Shown here piece after piece: positions 1 to 11,900 of a stretch of 39,000 nt of DNA (within the stretch, counting starts at the first letter, position 1; each line of letters begins with the position of its first letter). Source of the stretch: Hydnum rufescens UP504 (taxonomy: Eukaryota > Basidiomycota > Agaricomycetes > Cantharellales > Hydnaceae); assembly GCA_014904985.1 (NCBI GenBank), contig MU129274.1, positions 1 through 39,000 of the forward strand, read 5' to 3'. The notes below the pieces were generated by a model that was not told the origin of the DNA, did not search any database, and was given only the letters and a program-made list of their open reading frames with translations. Both the position numbers and the translations under genes were made by a program.

Positions 1-800
1 CATCTTTCACCTCCCATGCTTGGAAGATTACTGTTGGTGGAAGTGAAGTACCATCAGCACAGATTGTCACAATCACACTGAATTTTCACAATTACCATCA
101 CACTGGATGTGCTGACACTTTCTTGTTTTCCTGGTCACCACTTTAACTGGCTGTCCAGTCCCAAATGGAAAGCCACTCTCATCCATCCCATATATATTTT
201 GTGGCTCAAAGTGATATTGATTGAACTGGGCCTCTACAAGCTTGAACCAGTGTTCAATGGTTGCAGGATTGACAGCACTGCACAAATTGTTTTGAGGTTT
301 GTTGTCCACTTCATATTGATGTGCTCCATAGGCTAACAAATTAGTCAACCCAGTTCTTCCCCAGGCTCTTGACATCTGGATGATGGACCTGGACCATCTC
401 AAGTGCATATTCATTAATTCTCAAGTGTGTAGCAGGGAAGCCTCAGTCAGCCATCTGCAGCAGAAAGTCCACAAGGGTGTCAGTCTCCACCTGATTTAGC
501 CAGCTTTTTTCTCTGAACCCTTTCCTCAGCTCATCCCCCTGCTAGCCAGCATTTGAATGTGGTTATGGGGATACCACATTTCATCACATAGGCAGTTCAG
601 GCAGGTGGCATTTTGCCAGTGGCCTTGGCCTTGAGCATGTCTTTAGTGAAGCTTTGTATTGTGGCCTGAATGAGAGCTTCCTTTTCACATGCTAACTGAT
701 GCTTCTTGGACTGTATTGAGAGTGCATGCCTTGCCATGTTGAAGAATGTGGCCAGGAGTTCTGCTGAAATCAGATGAAAATCACCCAAAGTAAACACCCT
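1..800 (-). pseudogene. Relic of pogo/CENP-B-type DDE transposase
   Basis: A minus-strand transposase is recognisable in pieces. The N-terminal helix-turn-helix part lies at 797-597 (contains KHQLACEKEALIQA) and the start of the DDE domain at 414-73 (IYGMDESGFPFG, the usual MDE(S/T)G block around the first catalytic Asp, ending in a decayed HxQGGxRENV-like block). Between them, reading 600 to 330 still gives family-like peptide such as LRINEYALEMVQVHHPD and LGKNWV, interrupted by a TGA at 445-443 and a TAA at 343-341. The TGA sits where the family usually has Arg, as expected from CGA decay. The rest of the catalytic domain lies off the left edge. Mobile-element origin is well supported; the exact superfamily branch (pogo, Tigger or Fot1) is inferred. 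Confidence 0.82.
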
Positions 801-1386
801 CTACTGTCAAAACAAACAGCAGGGTGCACATGAAATTTTTGAGAGGACCTTACAAGGACCATGGAAAGGCTCTGGCAACAGGAGGAGGCTGAGAATGGTT
901 GAACCTATATTTTGCAATTGAGTTGACTGAGCAAGTACACTTTTTACACATTATTTGGCCCTATCTCCTTCAATTTTTCTTCAATTCTCATCAAATTTGG
1001 GATCTGAGGGTGTCATATATAACCTAATATACATGCCAAAGCACTAAGGATTTGGATGACTATTGAAGGAGAAATGATGGAAACAACCATTCAGTGGTGA
1101 AAACCTGTAGTTCTGGAACTTGCCAGAATCAATGGCTCATTCTGGATTATGATTAAAATCAGTGTTCAGCTCAGATATTTCTGATGTCTGAAGGGGCTCA
1201 TGATTTCAGGTTTGAACCTTGGTTAAACCTGAACCTGACCACAGGTTAGGTTCAGGTTTGAACTCAGGTTTCCATGGTTTGTAACCTAACTTAAGCAACC
1301 ATATACATAATACAATGATTCCTATTAAACAAAGCCTAAATGTGGAAATTGGATGAGGTACATCCAAATAACCACTGAACAGATCA

Positions 1387-1892
1387 TTCTGAAATTTTGT
1401 ACATAACTAGATGCTACTTCTACACAAATTATATCAAAATTTCAGCCAAATTGGTGCAGGGGTAATGAAGATATGAGGCAAACAAGTCTGGACATTGAAA
1501 ATTCATTTCCTCCCCTTGCAGAATAGTTAGAGACTTGAAAATTTTCACAAATCTGTATGATATAATGTACTAATTATGTACCAAAATCAGCCCAATCCAC
1601 ACCCTTTAAGGGAATGAACCGGACAATAGGTACCCAGCAGCACTGGAAATTGCTAAAATGTAAGGAGTGTGAGGATTGTTCTGAAATTTGGCATATGATT
1701 ATATACTGTTTAGGTGAAGAACATATCAACATTTCAGCCATATTTGCTCAGTAAGTACAGAGATATGAGGGAAACAAGTTTAAACATTGAAAATCAATTT
1801 ACTCCCCCCACAGACAAGGTATGGACTTGAAATTAAACATGGGTTATGATCATAAAATTAACTAACCATATGCCAAAAATCAGCATATTCTG
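1387..1892. repeat. Two diverged direct repeats, about 206 and 214 bp
   Basis: Positions 1387-1592 and 1679-1892 align along their length in the same orientation. Shared blocks run in the same order: TCTGAAATTT, ATTTCAGCCA, AGATATGAGG, AAACAAGT, ACATTGAAAAT, GACTTGAAA and CAAAAATCAGC-like. The second copy runs into the left inverted arm of the element that starts at 1841. No reading frame is preserved. The stretch 801-1386 before it holds no gene I can support. Confidence 0.6.
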
Positions 1893-2199
1893 TTTACTTC
1901 TAGATATTCAACTCCCTTTTCAGGCAAAAAGAGAACAACAAGCTACCATGAATGTTAAACACTTTAAATTACACCCAAAATAGGTGGAACAGGCTTATAA
2001 TATTATATCCCTGACTGTATCCAAAATGGAATGAATTGGATGTGTGGAAGTAGCTTAAATTGAGGGGGAGGGGGAGGAAGATCAAAAGTGAATTACATAA
2101 GATGCAGAACAGCATCAGGAAGTGAAAAATGGGCTGTGGAGGCTCTGGAGCAGGGGACCTTGCTCCACAGCCTCCACAGCATGCAGAGTCAGCAGAGTA

Positions 2200-2531
2200 A
2201 ACCAGGCTTAATTATGAGGTCCCCTTCAAAATTTGGGGCCAAGCTCAACATATCTCTAGCTCAACAAATCTCTTGTAGTTGTCAAAAAAAAAAGTGGGCA
2301 ATTACGTACAAAGATTAATCCAAAAATGCATACATACTCAAATCTTGTCCAAAAGTCTCCCTGATCATCAGGGAGACTTTTGGACAAGATTTGAGTATGT
2401 ATGCATTTTTGGATTAATCTTTGTACATAATTGCCCACTTTTTTTTTGACAACTACAAGAGATTTGTTGAGCTAGAGATATGTTGAGCTTGGCCCCAAAT
2501 TATGAGGGCAACCTCATAATTAAGCCTGGTT
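2200..2531. repeat. 332-bp near-perfect palindrome
   Basis: The left arm 2200-2364 and right arm 2368-2531 are reverse complements with few differences, separated by a 3-nt spacer (2365-2367). The outer tips are AACCAGGCTTAATTATGAGGT and its complement; the centre is GTCTCCCTGATCATCAGGGAGAC. A poly-A tract in one arm pairs with poly-T in the other. Transcripts from either strand would fold into a hairpin of about 164 bp. Confidence 0.9.
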
Positions 2532-2726
2532 ATTTGTTGCAGGAGGTGCTGGAATATCCTGTGGCTGTTGACATAGCTGATATTGTGCATCCCCTTGATG
2601 ACAGTTCTCACCCTGATTGTGTAAGACACCATTCTGTCCAGAGTAAAGGATGTGATTGGGCACATGTGTCCACATGGCCAGCATTTCATCATTGGTGTAT
2701 GTGGAACAGGATTGGGTGGCTCAGGT

Positions 2727-2752
2727 GTGGTGGTGGTGGTGGTGGTGGTGGT
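2727..2752 (+). repeat. (TGG)n microsatellite
   Basis: About nine TGG/GGT triplets in a row inside otherwise non-coding DNA. They produce poly-Gly or poly-Pro in conceptual translations, which is not evidence of a gene. Confidence 0.9.
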
Positions 2753-4401
2753 TCAGGTGTCATATGGAATGGATTTGAAGGATGTGGATGTGCAATATTT
2801 GTATTCATGCCTCCAAATGATAGCCATTGCATGAGTGGTTGAATCTCATCCATGGCATCATCATTCCCAAAGTCATCAGAGGAATGTGCAAGGAGAGATC
2901 TGGACATATTGTTTCCTTGCCAGGTGGGTGATTGTAGGGGTGCATAATTGGGCTGAATTCATTGAGAAGCACATTTATCAGCAGCTGGGGTGTGTGTCAT
3001 TTGGGCAATGTGGGAGCATGAACCAAGGATTTGTTGAGGTGTTACCAGAGGAATAGGACTTTCTGCAAAGTACAAATAAATTATTATAGATTTCCACTTT
3101 AGTTTATGGACAACATGCCTGCAATTGGTGTTCCATGACTTTGAATCTGTTGTGGTATGGGTGCCTCAGATGGGTGAGGCTGAATGTCTAATCTCAGACA
3201 AATTCATTCCAGAATTAATTCAATATTTAGAACTCAAACTGGGAACAGTAACCCACCTGAAGTTTGACCTAATATTGATGGGCCAGCACCAGGAGGCTGG
3301 CTCAATGATTTGGCTGTGGCACATTGCTCATGGTGCCATTCATTCTGTCTAGCTTGCTTGCCAGCTGCCAGGTCTGCATCACAAGGCATACTGGAGGGCT
3401 ATTCCTTCACAACCTGGCCACCCCATCCCATGTGACTAATGAGTGCAATTTGTGTCCCAATTTGGTCTTGATCCTGCTTAGAAACCATCTTGCAACTCCA
3501 CAATCCCTTTGTCCAAATGCAGTCTGAGGTAGAGAACAGGCACAAGACAACTGCAGTTATGGTGTACAGTAGCTATCTTCAAGGGAAAAACCTCTAAGCA
3601 ATCTCCCTGCTGGTCACAGAACCAGAGAGGTGCAAATTCAACCACCAGACTGATCAGAAGACCACCTTGGCAGGGCAGTTCAACTGGGATGGGGCACTTC
3701 AGATTCTATAGCCTTATTTTATCTGACCTCTTATGGCTTCACACTTAGTTCACTGCCAGGAATGCAAGGGTGGGCACCACTCAGAAGAAAGCACTGCCAG
3801 AGAGCCACTAGAAGGACTTAGCCTCATGTCAGGCTCATGTTTTCTGGCATTTTCTGGCACTTTCCAGCATTTTACAGCCTTGATTCAAGTTGCATTATGG
3901 GAACCCTCAGTGTGGAGCCAGAGGCTCCAAGGGCCATCCATACAATGGCTTGGATGTATGTATATATTGGAGTGACATAGTTTACATGGATATTTGAGTA
4001 TTTGCCTCTGAAGGAGCCAGTTTGGCCAGATTTGGCTCTGAGGAACCAAATGTGCCAGTTCCCACTGGGGTGGCCATTCTTCCCACAGGGGCCCCTGGAA
4101 GCAAATGTGTAAAGGTGCTACATTACAAATCAGTTCCCACAGGGTTGCCATTGTTTGGTCTGACAAAGAAATGCACTATAAACAAAGGCTGGGAGTGTAA
4201 ATAAGACCTCACAAGCTCAGCCAATAATAAATTGTTCATAATTCTCCAACCACACACTCAAATGGCTTGTGGTTTTCCATTTGAGGTCAGATATGCAAGC
4301 ATGCAGTGCTGGAAAAATTTGAGCCAATTTGCATCAGTGGAAGGCCCAGGAGTAAGGTCCCTTCTCCAGAGCACACAGAGTTGATTCTGGGTTTCCTGAT
4401 G

Positions 4402-5562
4402 AGGGGTGGCTCTGATATTACACCACCGAGTTAATACATATATGGGGAATGTACTTGCCAGATATCTGCCCAACTGGACTCCATTTAGGCAGTGTTCCAC
4501 AGGCCTCCCCCCTAAACAACAATTTCCTCCCCAGAGCCTTCCATTGATGCAATTGCCCTGAAAACTAACACTTAGGTTATTCAAACACATCTATAGCATC
4601 CCTCAAAATTTCAGATTTATGACTCCAGTGTCAGAGCCTCCATAATATTTTCAAGTTTCACTGAAATACACCCTCAAGTTGGGAATCTTCCAGAGCTCCA
4701 ATCACTCTGATTTTTTGTAGGCCACAACTGCTCACTATTTGAGGCTCAGCTCCCAAGTTTCAGCTCATTCTGAGCACTTTTGACATTTGTCACATGACCA
4801 AGATCCTCCCCTCCCCCTGCTTCACTCAGTCATCCAATTTGTGTGGACTTTGTTGCCATCTGTAGTAGTAGTGTGTGACAGTGCATGATTAAAATTTTGG
4901 GAGATTCCATGCAATATTGATTGAGTTATTCAAGAAACAATCTAGATCAATTCAATTTGGGGTCAGAACAGCAGTATTTAGTGGAAATACTGCTGTTCTG
5001 ACCCCCAAATTGCATTGATCTAGATTGTTTCTTGAATAACTCAATCAATATTGCATGTGGAATCTCCTGAGATTTGAATCATACACTGTCACATACTACT
5101 ACTACAGATGGCAAACAAGTCTCTACACAAATTGGATGACTGAGTGAAGCAGGGGGAGGGGAAGATCTTGGTCATGTGGCAAATGTCAAAAGTGCTCAGA
5201 ATGGGCTGAGAATGTGGGGCTGAACCTCAAATGATGAGCAGGTGTGACCTACAAAAAATCAGAGTGATTGGAGCCCTGGAAGTGTCCCAACTGGAGGGTG
5301 TATTTCAGTGAAACTTGAAAATATTATGGAGACTCTGACACTGGAGTCATAAATCTGAGATTTTGAGGAATGCTGTAGATGTGCTTGGATGACCTAAGTG
5401 TGCAATTTCAGGGCAATTACATGGATAGAAGGCTCTGGGGAGGAAATTGTTGTTTAGGGGGAGCCTGAGCACTCCCTGAATGGAGTCCAGTTGGGCTGAT
5501 ATCTGTCATGTGCACTCCTCACATATGTATTAACTCAGTGATGTAATATCAGAGCCACCCCT
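4402..5562. repeat. 1161-bp palindrome with 5-nt loop
   Basis: The left arm 4402-4979 and right arm 4985-5562 are reverse complements at high identity with small indels. Markers are AGGGGTGGCTCTGAT at 4402 against its complement ending at 5562, and GCAGTATTT / AAATACTGC flanking the AGTGG loop at 4980-4984. The right tip touches the right inverted arm of the surrounding element (from 5564), while the left tip has no such neighbour, as if one side of a longer structure had been lost. Many arm differences look like transitions. It has no coding capacity. Confidence 0.9.
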
Positions 5563-5838
5563 GCTCTACATCTTATGTAATGGACTTTTGATCTTTCTCC
5601 CCTCCCCCTCAATTTCAGCCACTTCCACACATCCAATTGATTCCATTTTCAGATATAGTCAGGGTTATAATATTATAAGCCTATTCCACCCAGTTCAGGT
5701 CTATTTTAAACTGTTTAACATTCATGGTAGCTTTTTGTTCTTTCTTTGCCTGAAAAGGGAGTTGAATACCTAGAAGCAAACAGAATAAGCTGATCTTGGC
5801 ACATGTTTAGTTAATTATGAGGTCATACCCCATAACCC

Positions 5839-6468
5839 AGTATCGAACGAATGATAGACCCCAAAAAATCCCCGCTTGGTCTCTTTGTATGCAGTATCAG
5901 GGCATGGGGCATTATTATATTTCTACCATCTCATCTCCCTCGGAGCCCTTCATCCATTCCACTGTTCAGTTTCTTGCTACGAAGGTAGGGTCCAAAATCT
6001 CTAGGCAGGAGCCGGCAGGCATTGATAATTGATACACCGACCAATTAGACTATAAATGTGGGAGCTGGCCTTACAGGAGGACTACTAGAGCAAATTTACA
6101 AGGGTCTAGGTGTCAAATCAATGTGACCTGCGCGTTGTAGTGGTTTGTTTATTAACCCAAACAGTGCCAATACTGCGCGCCGCTGTCCGGCCGGGACCTG
6201 CCGGTTTATGAGAACCAACGCCCACAACGCGTGGCATCCTCTCTGTTCATAGAGCCTGCCCTTCCCCGCGTAGGGTGCCTCGTTTTCCAACTTAACGCCC
6301 CTTTCACGCCATAGCGGACGTCTCTTTCCATCGCCACTCTCTGAATTTTTCTCGACACGCTATTGACGCACGCCCACCCCAGTTTAAGTTTACGTCTTTC
6401 GGAGATCGGGGTGCGATATCCCCTGTCATCCTCCTCCTTAATCCAGCCCGTTCCCCCCACCCCTCCGG
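5839..6468. other. CpG-rich host intergenic region
   Basis: Directly after the repeat junction the sequence becomes rich in CpG, especially 6120-6470. No ORF with family features was found. It contains ACTATAAATG near 6049-6058 and pyrimidine-rich stretches, and probably includes the promoter of the gene starting at 6469; no transcription start can be fixed. Confidence 0.5.
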
Positions 6469-7130
6469 ATGCCTCCACGCCTTTTCAACGTTGCCCGGAC
6501 AGCTCTCTTCAGTGCGTTGCATCTCTTCAAGCGCATTCATCGAGAATTTTATTTTTTCACCATCGGATCTAGTTGCCTCCCTTGTGTTTGCAATTGTCGT
6601 CTTGGGTGTCGCAGCTTGGTTGGAGACCATCTTGGAACCTTCAACGCTTAGTACGTCCGGGGTGTTGTATTTGGTCGCTACAGAGGCACTATACTAATTA
6701 TCGCCTCGGGATCCTTGTAGCGCGCTTTGTCCCGATTGCAATCTTTGTGTCTGTCTTCACGGTGACGTTTGCAACTATAATGTATGCGAGCATTTATTGT
6801 TCATCTCGATCCAAATTGTATCAATTTCCTTACATTTCTAATCTTATGCATAGCTTGTTTTTCGGATCTCGGGAATATAGTCATGCCGTGACCCAGACAC
6901 GCTTCGAACTGGTGCTGGTTTTTTTGATGGGAGGCTTTTGGCTTGGTAAGCCGGCACCTTCAATGCGTGAAAAAATTGACTCTGACGACATCTCTCTCTG
7001 GCATACAATTTATCTAATTCCTCTCTTCTGGTGGACCCAAATTGGGTAGGACTTGCACTCTTTTTGTCTACTCAACAAGCTCTCGTTGTTGAATGTTCTG
7101 CCGATGATGACGGGGACGGTCCTGATTGCG
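6469..7130 (+). CDS. MARVEL-like multi-pass membrane protein
   Basis: Five exons fit by phase and splice signals: 6469-6511, 6573-6650, 6721-6781, 6854-6945 and 7050 to about 7130. The introns are 61, 70, 72 and 104 nt, with branch-like CTAAT/TACTAAT before three acceptors. The start is the ATG at 6469 (MPPRLFNVARTALF). Three membrane segments are visible: IASLVFAIVVLGVAAWLE, RFVPIAIFVSVFTVTFATI and RFELVLVFLMGGFWLGLALF, followed by an acidic Cys-containing loop (VVECSADDDGDGPDCE). This order matches small fungal MARVEL-type proteins of the plasma membrane. The fourth segment and the stop are unresolved: a hydrophobic peptide (VLIASIATSITIFILCSLNY, near 7110-7180) lies in another frame, so a further intron or a decayed 3' end is possible. 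Family assignment is by topology, not a catalytic motif. Confidence 0.62.
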
Positions 7131-7802
7131 AGTATTGCGACTTCGATCACCATTTTTATCTTGTGCTCATTGAACTATGTTCTTTACGATCAGACACGAC
7201 TGAGATGTTTCATGCCCAATATCACGTTCTCCAAGTGGGTGGCTCCATCCTCAAACTTCCTGTCTCTATGTCTCCATTCGGGATCATTATTAATTGGGAT
7301 GTTTTCTTAGGCATTTTCAATCTTAGAAACCCTTCTGTGTGAGTCGAAAATTCCCCAATGTAGATAAGATCCTCGAACACGCTGAGATTCTGGTCGCGGT
7401 TTGCAAGTGATGGGTTATGCCCTCTTCCTTTTTGTTCTGGCGATGCGACATCATGCTTCTGGTCGCAAACAAGGTCTGAAATACATGTCATTTTCTTTGC
7501 ACTAACGTAGTTTGACACCGTAATAAACCCTAGTTTGGAACGCAAGAGTAACCGAAGCTGTATGGTTTAATCTCCCGAAAAAAAGTTCGCCCACGGAGAA
7601 AGAAAAGTTTACCCGTCTTCCACCACCCATTCTCGCTGTCGCCCGGCGCGAGAGCAATAACCATCTACGCAATCTTTCTTCTCCCCTTCCATGGGTTCCA
7701 CAGGCAGAAATAAATCGAAATAAATCCACCAGAAGCACTGGGAAGCAACAAGGACCACCACAACGTCAATCCTCACGCACGCGCGGTCAATCCGTCCCCG
7801 CC

Positions 7803-8273
7803 GTGGCAGCATACGAGTCGCAAACACGTATTCTGCCACCTGCACCTTCGAAACGTCCGCCGACCTCTTCTAGATCCCCCATCGTGATCCCGCCCCCTCT
7901 CCCCAAGAATTCGCAATCGTACGTCGCTTATGCGTCCAACTCCCCGGCGAATCCCAAGGCCCTTCCAGTTCTCCCGGGCCGGCCGGAGGTCTCGACTCCT
8001 TTCCGTCCGTCCCGACAGCAGCCACCTCCCCCACAAGCGTTTCGTTCTCGAACAGGGCCGTCAAGTAATCAAGCAAGACCTGCTGGAACAGCTGATTTTA
8101 GACCTACGGCAACACCTGCCGCTTTTCAACAGTCTGCCTCGAGGCCTCCTACGACTCAACCCCGACAGCCTCTGCCGCGGAATGCGTCTGCTTCGAGGCC
8201 ACAAACTGGGCGTGAAACTGGTCCATGGCCCCCTCGAAGTGGCGGGACACCATATCGTGACAGAACGATATAA
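7803..8273 (+). CDS. Proline/serine-rich disordered ORF, unknown function
   Basis: This is an open frame of about 156 codons with CpG-rich host-like codon use, dominated by Pro, Ser, Arg, Ala and Gln (PPPLPKNSQ, SRQQPPPPQAF, TTQPRQPLPRN). No domain, signal peptide or membrane segment is visible. The first codon at 7803 is GTG; the frame stays open upstream to at least 7689 without an ATG, so an upstream exon supplies the start or the ORF is not a gene. A second overlapping frame (7930-8295) is also open, which is common in GC-rich DNA. I do not recognise the product. Confidence 0.3.
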   Translation: MAAYESQTRILPPAPSKRPPTSSRSPIVIPPPLPKNSQSYVAYASNSPANPKALPVLPGRPEVSTPFRPSRQQPPPPQAFRSRTGPSSNQARPAGTADFRPTATPAAFQQSASRPPTTQPRQPLPRNASASRPQTGRETGPWPPRSGGTPYRDRTI

Positions 8274-8966
8274 CAGGTCAACGTTGAGGTGGTAGGCACA
8301 GCGACTTAGGGTGCTTCCTTTCCTTGGTGATATCGATCATGCCATTTTTCTCCTTGGAATGCTATGATTCATGTAACTGTATGCTTTCTCTTTGCTTTTC
8401 GTTTCTCGTTTAGATTTTACACTTGTGGGTTCATGGAGTATATGCCTTTCTCTGCTTTCTCTCGTTGGTCGTTTCCAGCAGGTGCTTGCCCTTGCTTTTC
8501 TCTTCTTCATTTTCTCTCCTGTTTGTGGAGGTTTCGGGTTTCATGCTTGTGTCTCCCCCCCCCCTTTTTTTTTCTTTCCATATTTTCAAAAGGTCGGTCG
8601 GAGGACACGTTGGACGAGTTGGACAAGGAATTAGTGTTGGATTAAATGGGCTTTGTACACTTTGGGACACTTTATCTTCCTACATCCTCCCGTGTAGAAT
8701 TTCAAAGTGACTCTTGTACAGAATAGATATATAGTGATCTCTCGCTAAGCATCCACTACTCATCAGTCCGTCCGATTCATATCACTGTGCCCCAAACCTC
8801 AAACAAACCTCGTCTTCGGCTGGGCTGCCAGAGACCAGACGCAAGCACCGCTATCACAATCCACGCTCGCCATGAACGCCTCAATTTGATCCGTCACATC
8901 AAAAATCAATACCTAAATATACAAAAATTTCAACTACTAAAGCTCCAGCCCCAATATTCTCCCCTT
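8274..8966. other. Intergenic, no supported gene
   Basis: T-rich spacer with a C-run/T-run at about 8553-8573 and short overlapping ORFs that share no family features. It lies downstream of both flanking genes, so it probably holds two 3' ends. Confidence 0.5.
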
Positions 8967-11900
8967 TCAACTACCCTTTGTCTGAAGCAGCTCCTCCACT
9001 CGTTGCTGAAGGCTCCGAATCTCAGCAAGGATCGAATCTTCCATGGACTAAAAAAAAGAAAAATTAAATACTCGGTACTCCTTTTTTTCACTCTTCGAAC
9101 CTCGACATTCACTCACATGGTATGTGTTTGGGAATGATTCCACAAGGTCCTTAAAGGGCACACGACTGATCTGCAGATCTCCCGCTTCGTCTGTGAGCGG
9201 GTCCTGCACAGCTGGATCGTCTACCCCATCGTCCTCAGCAATGAAGAACGAGCGTATGTATCTGTTGTGCTTCGTGTCCAGATACCTCTCGAAGAGGGCA
9301 ATGACAAAGAGGGTGGGCCAGAATGTTATTAACATGACTCTGCGGCTCAGCTACACCCCAGAATTATTGTCACCCTGTAGAAAGTAATGCTAGAAGGCAC
9401 GTACGGTGGCATAATTTTCCGGGCTCAAAATGTACCTGGGATGCGTGCGACTTCAAAACCACGTGGCAAGGATTACATAAACACGCAAACATACTCGAGC
9501 GGGGCGACGAATAGCACCTCCAACAGATTGAACGGCGCAGGGAACACATAAGTATCCGGAGCACGGATCATGCCTGTCCATATACATCAAAGAGAGAAGT
9601 CAGGGACTTATACGGAATTGTGACACTGAGATGCACGCACTAACGGTCTTCTCCGCGAAGAACGCCATGAATTCTGCTTCGGCATCGTCTGTCACCTGAC
9701 ATATATTGGGCCGTGAATAAGACTATCAAGCAGTAATCAGGCATCCAACTCACATCGTCGTATGCAGAAGCGAATAGTGAGATGAGAATGTTCAACAAGA
9801 TGACAGTCACGGTGATCGACCATCTAACCAGACACATCGGTAACGTCTCACAAAGGGAGGCCATCGATCATCGAAAGACCCACAGATAATACAGGATGAG
9901 CCCTACTGAGCTATTAGAATGTGCTTCGAAGTTCGCTTCCCTGATGAGAGAACATTGATGAATAAGTGTTTAACCGTGAGAGATCACCATGACGTACCCA
10001 AGAAGTGCCTGGATCAACTGATTCATGATCTAAAAGGCAGGTATCAGTCACACGAATATTGACATATCGATGTTCCACAGGGGACCCACGATGTATCCGT
10101 GATTGGTCAGTCCGTCTGCTGCATCCAATGCGTACAACGCTTGTGCAAATCCGATAGCGAGAATAGAAAGGAGCTATTAGAGCGTGGAGGCATTAACTGC
10201 AATTTTCCTAGAAAAAAAAGTATAACGCATACCGCAACGAACATAGAGGATTCTTGCAGCATGCGGGAGACGCATATCTGAAGTGTGCCAACATACTTGA
10301 ATCCATCCACGACTGTGATCAACTCTACATATAATACTTCAACCAATTGCGGATTCAAGGGCGCAGATTTTGCCACTTACTCATCCTAATGGATCGCAGT
10401 TAGATTTAAAGATAGGAAAGATAATATTAGGATTTCACCAAATCAACGGAGAAACACAACTCAGGACCAAGAAACTTTTGAACTTGAGGTCTGCCTGTCG
10501 ATCTGCATTGGAGACGTTAAGTCCGGCCACGCGAAGGGCAAACGCCGTGACTAGCAGAGTATCTGTAATGAGAGAAATGACATTCCAAAAACCAAACGCT
10601 TTCCAGGTGAAAAAGCGGAGGATCTTGTACAACTGAAAACGAAACGTGTGTTAAGTAACTAATAAATCTAGAGACGTGCCATGTACCTTATTCAGATCTA
10701 CAAAAGTAAGAAATAACACATTCAACCTTAATGGTTGCGATTCAGGAGGCACCATAAGAAAAAACGGACCTTCGAAAGTGTACGCCAGACCCATAACATA
10801 CAACAAGAACTCCCAGACATCGAAATGCAATGGGTCTTTCTGTCGCTCGACAGGCTCTTGAACTGGGAGAGATGTAAGGATCCAATATGCGAGAGAACAG
10901 TACATTCCCCAGTAACCTTACCAGCATGTGAATAGACGAAGAGGAAGAAGAGCCATATTGCCATCTTGAACCAATTTTGATACCTGGGGCAAGATTAAGG
11001 GTCACTTGGGCGAATATAACTCGAAGAATTTTCCAAGTTACCGGGGAACAGAGAGTCGAGAGGGATCAAGTTTCGGATACCCCTCCGTCTTACGGAGCTC
11101 CTTATACGGGATATCTAAGTACTCAAAGTGAATTTGACGTGCCTTCGATCCAAGCGAATGTCAAATTCACAATCTATATCCTGATGAGCGTTATTCTGTT
11201 GTACCCAGTCCCCTCTCCAAAGGCTATTTACAACTAGGAAAAAAATCGTTAAATACTTGTGAAGAAGACAGCATTGCACTTGCCTAATTGCGACTCGCTA
11301 GACGATAGAAATATTGTGCTGCGGAAACATCATGAATATCAATGGGGAATATACATGGACGATCACCAACCAGTGTTGATCCGTTGCCAGTTCGAGAGCC
11401 GAAGAGAATGAGCTAGCATCACCATCCCAATCGCGATACCGGAATCGAGACGACATAATGTCGTGCAACCTGGTACTGTCCAGGGAATGAACTACGCGAC
11501 GTGCGAGGACCTCGCAGGCTATGGCTACATAACGACGTCCGAAGGTTCACACCTCGACGTATAAGCAAGATGATCAGAGAATTATACCTCGCCCAATATT
11601 TTCACCATAGTCGGCTGGATTATGATTAGCATCCCACATAAATGACTGTCGCGCTTTCAGCAGGCAGTAAGGCAGCTGAAACGCGAATAGTGTCAAGAGG
11701 GGAACTGATTGTCGTGATAATACCAAGCCAAATACGAACCGCTTCCTGGAAATCCCCAGCAGCTTGAGAATAAGATTTGACAACTGATGCAGTTATCACA
11801 CGAGAGGTGGGCTCCTGAAGAGTAGCTACATCCACTAGGACGGGCAGGAGCTTGATAGTCATGGTGCGGAGACGTTTGACGATCTCTACATGATAATGGT

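Larger units (their letters stand above)
1841..5838. mobile_element. Non-coding element bounded by long inverted arms
   Basis: The arm 1841-2109 is matched in inverted orientation by 5564-5838. Both contain GGGTTATG at the outer end, then TATTCAACTCCCTTTTCAGGC, GCTACCATGAATGTTAAAC, GGCTTATAATATTATA, GGATGTGTGGAAGT and ATTACATAAGATG in order. The right arm ends exactly where CpG-bearing host DNA begins. Inside are two palindromes and no recognisable transposase, so it looks like a non-autonomous foldback/TIR element or a nest of them. No clear target-site duplication was found by eye. Bases 2532-4401 contain only short ORFs without conserved motifs. Confidence 0.68.

Noticed and set aside
2480..2907. 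Poly-Gly / poly-Pro ORFs
   Set aside because: Created by the TGG microsatellite in CpG-depleted, non-coding repeat DNA.
6651..6683. 33-nt intron in the MARVEL-like gene ending at CTACAG
   Set aside because: Phase does not fit; the acceptor at 6720 after a TACTAAT branch site keeps the frame and gives a sensible protein.
8360..8710. Several overlapping ORFs in both strands
   Set aside because: Low-complexity pyrimidine-rich region; frames contain homopolymer translations only.
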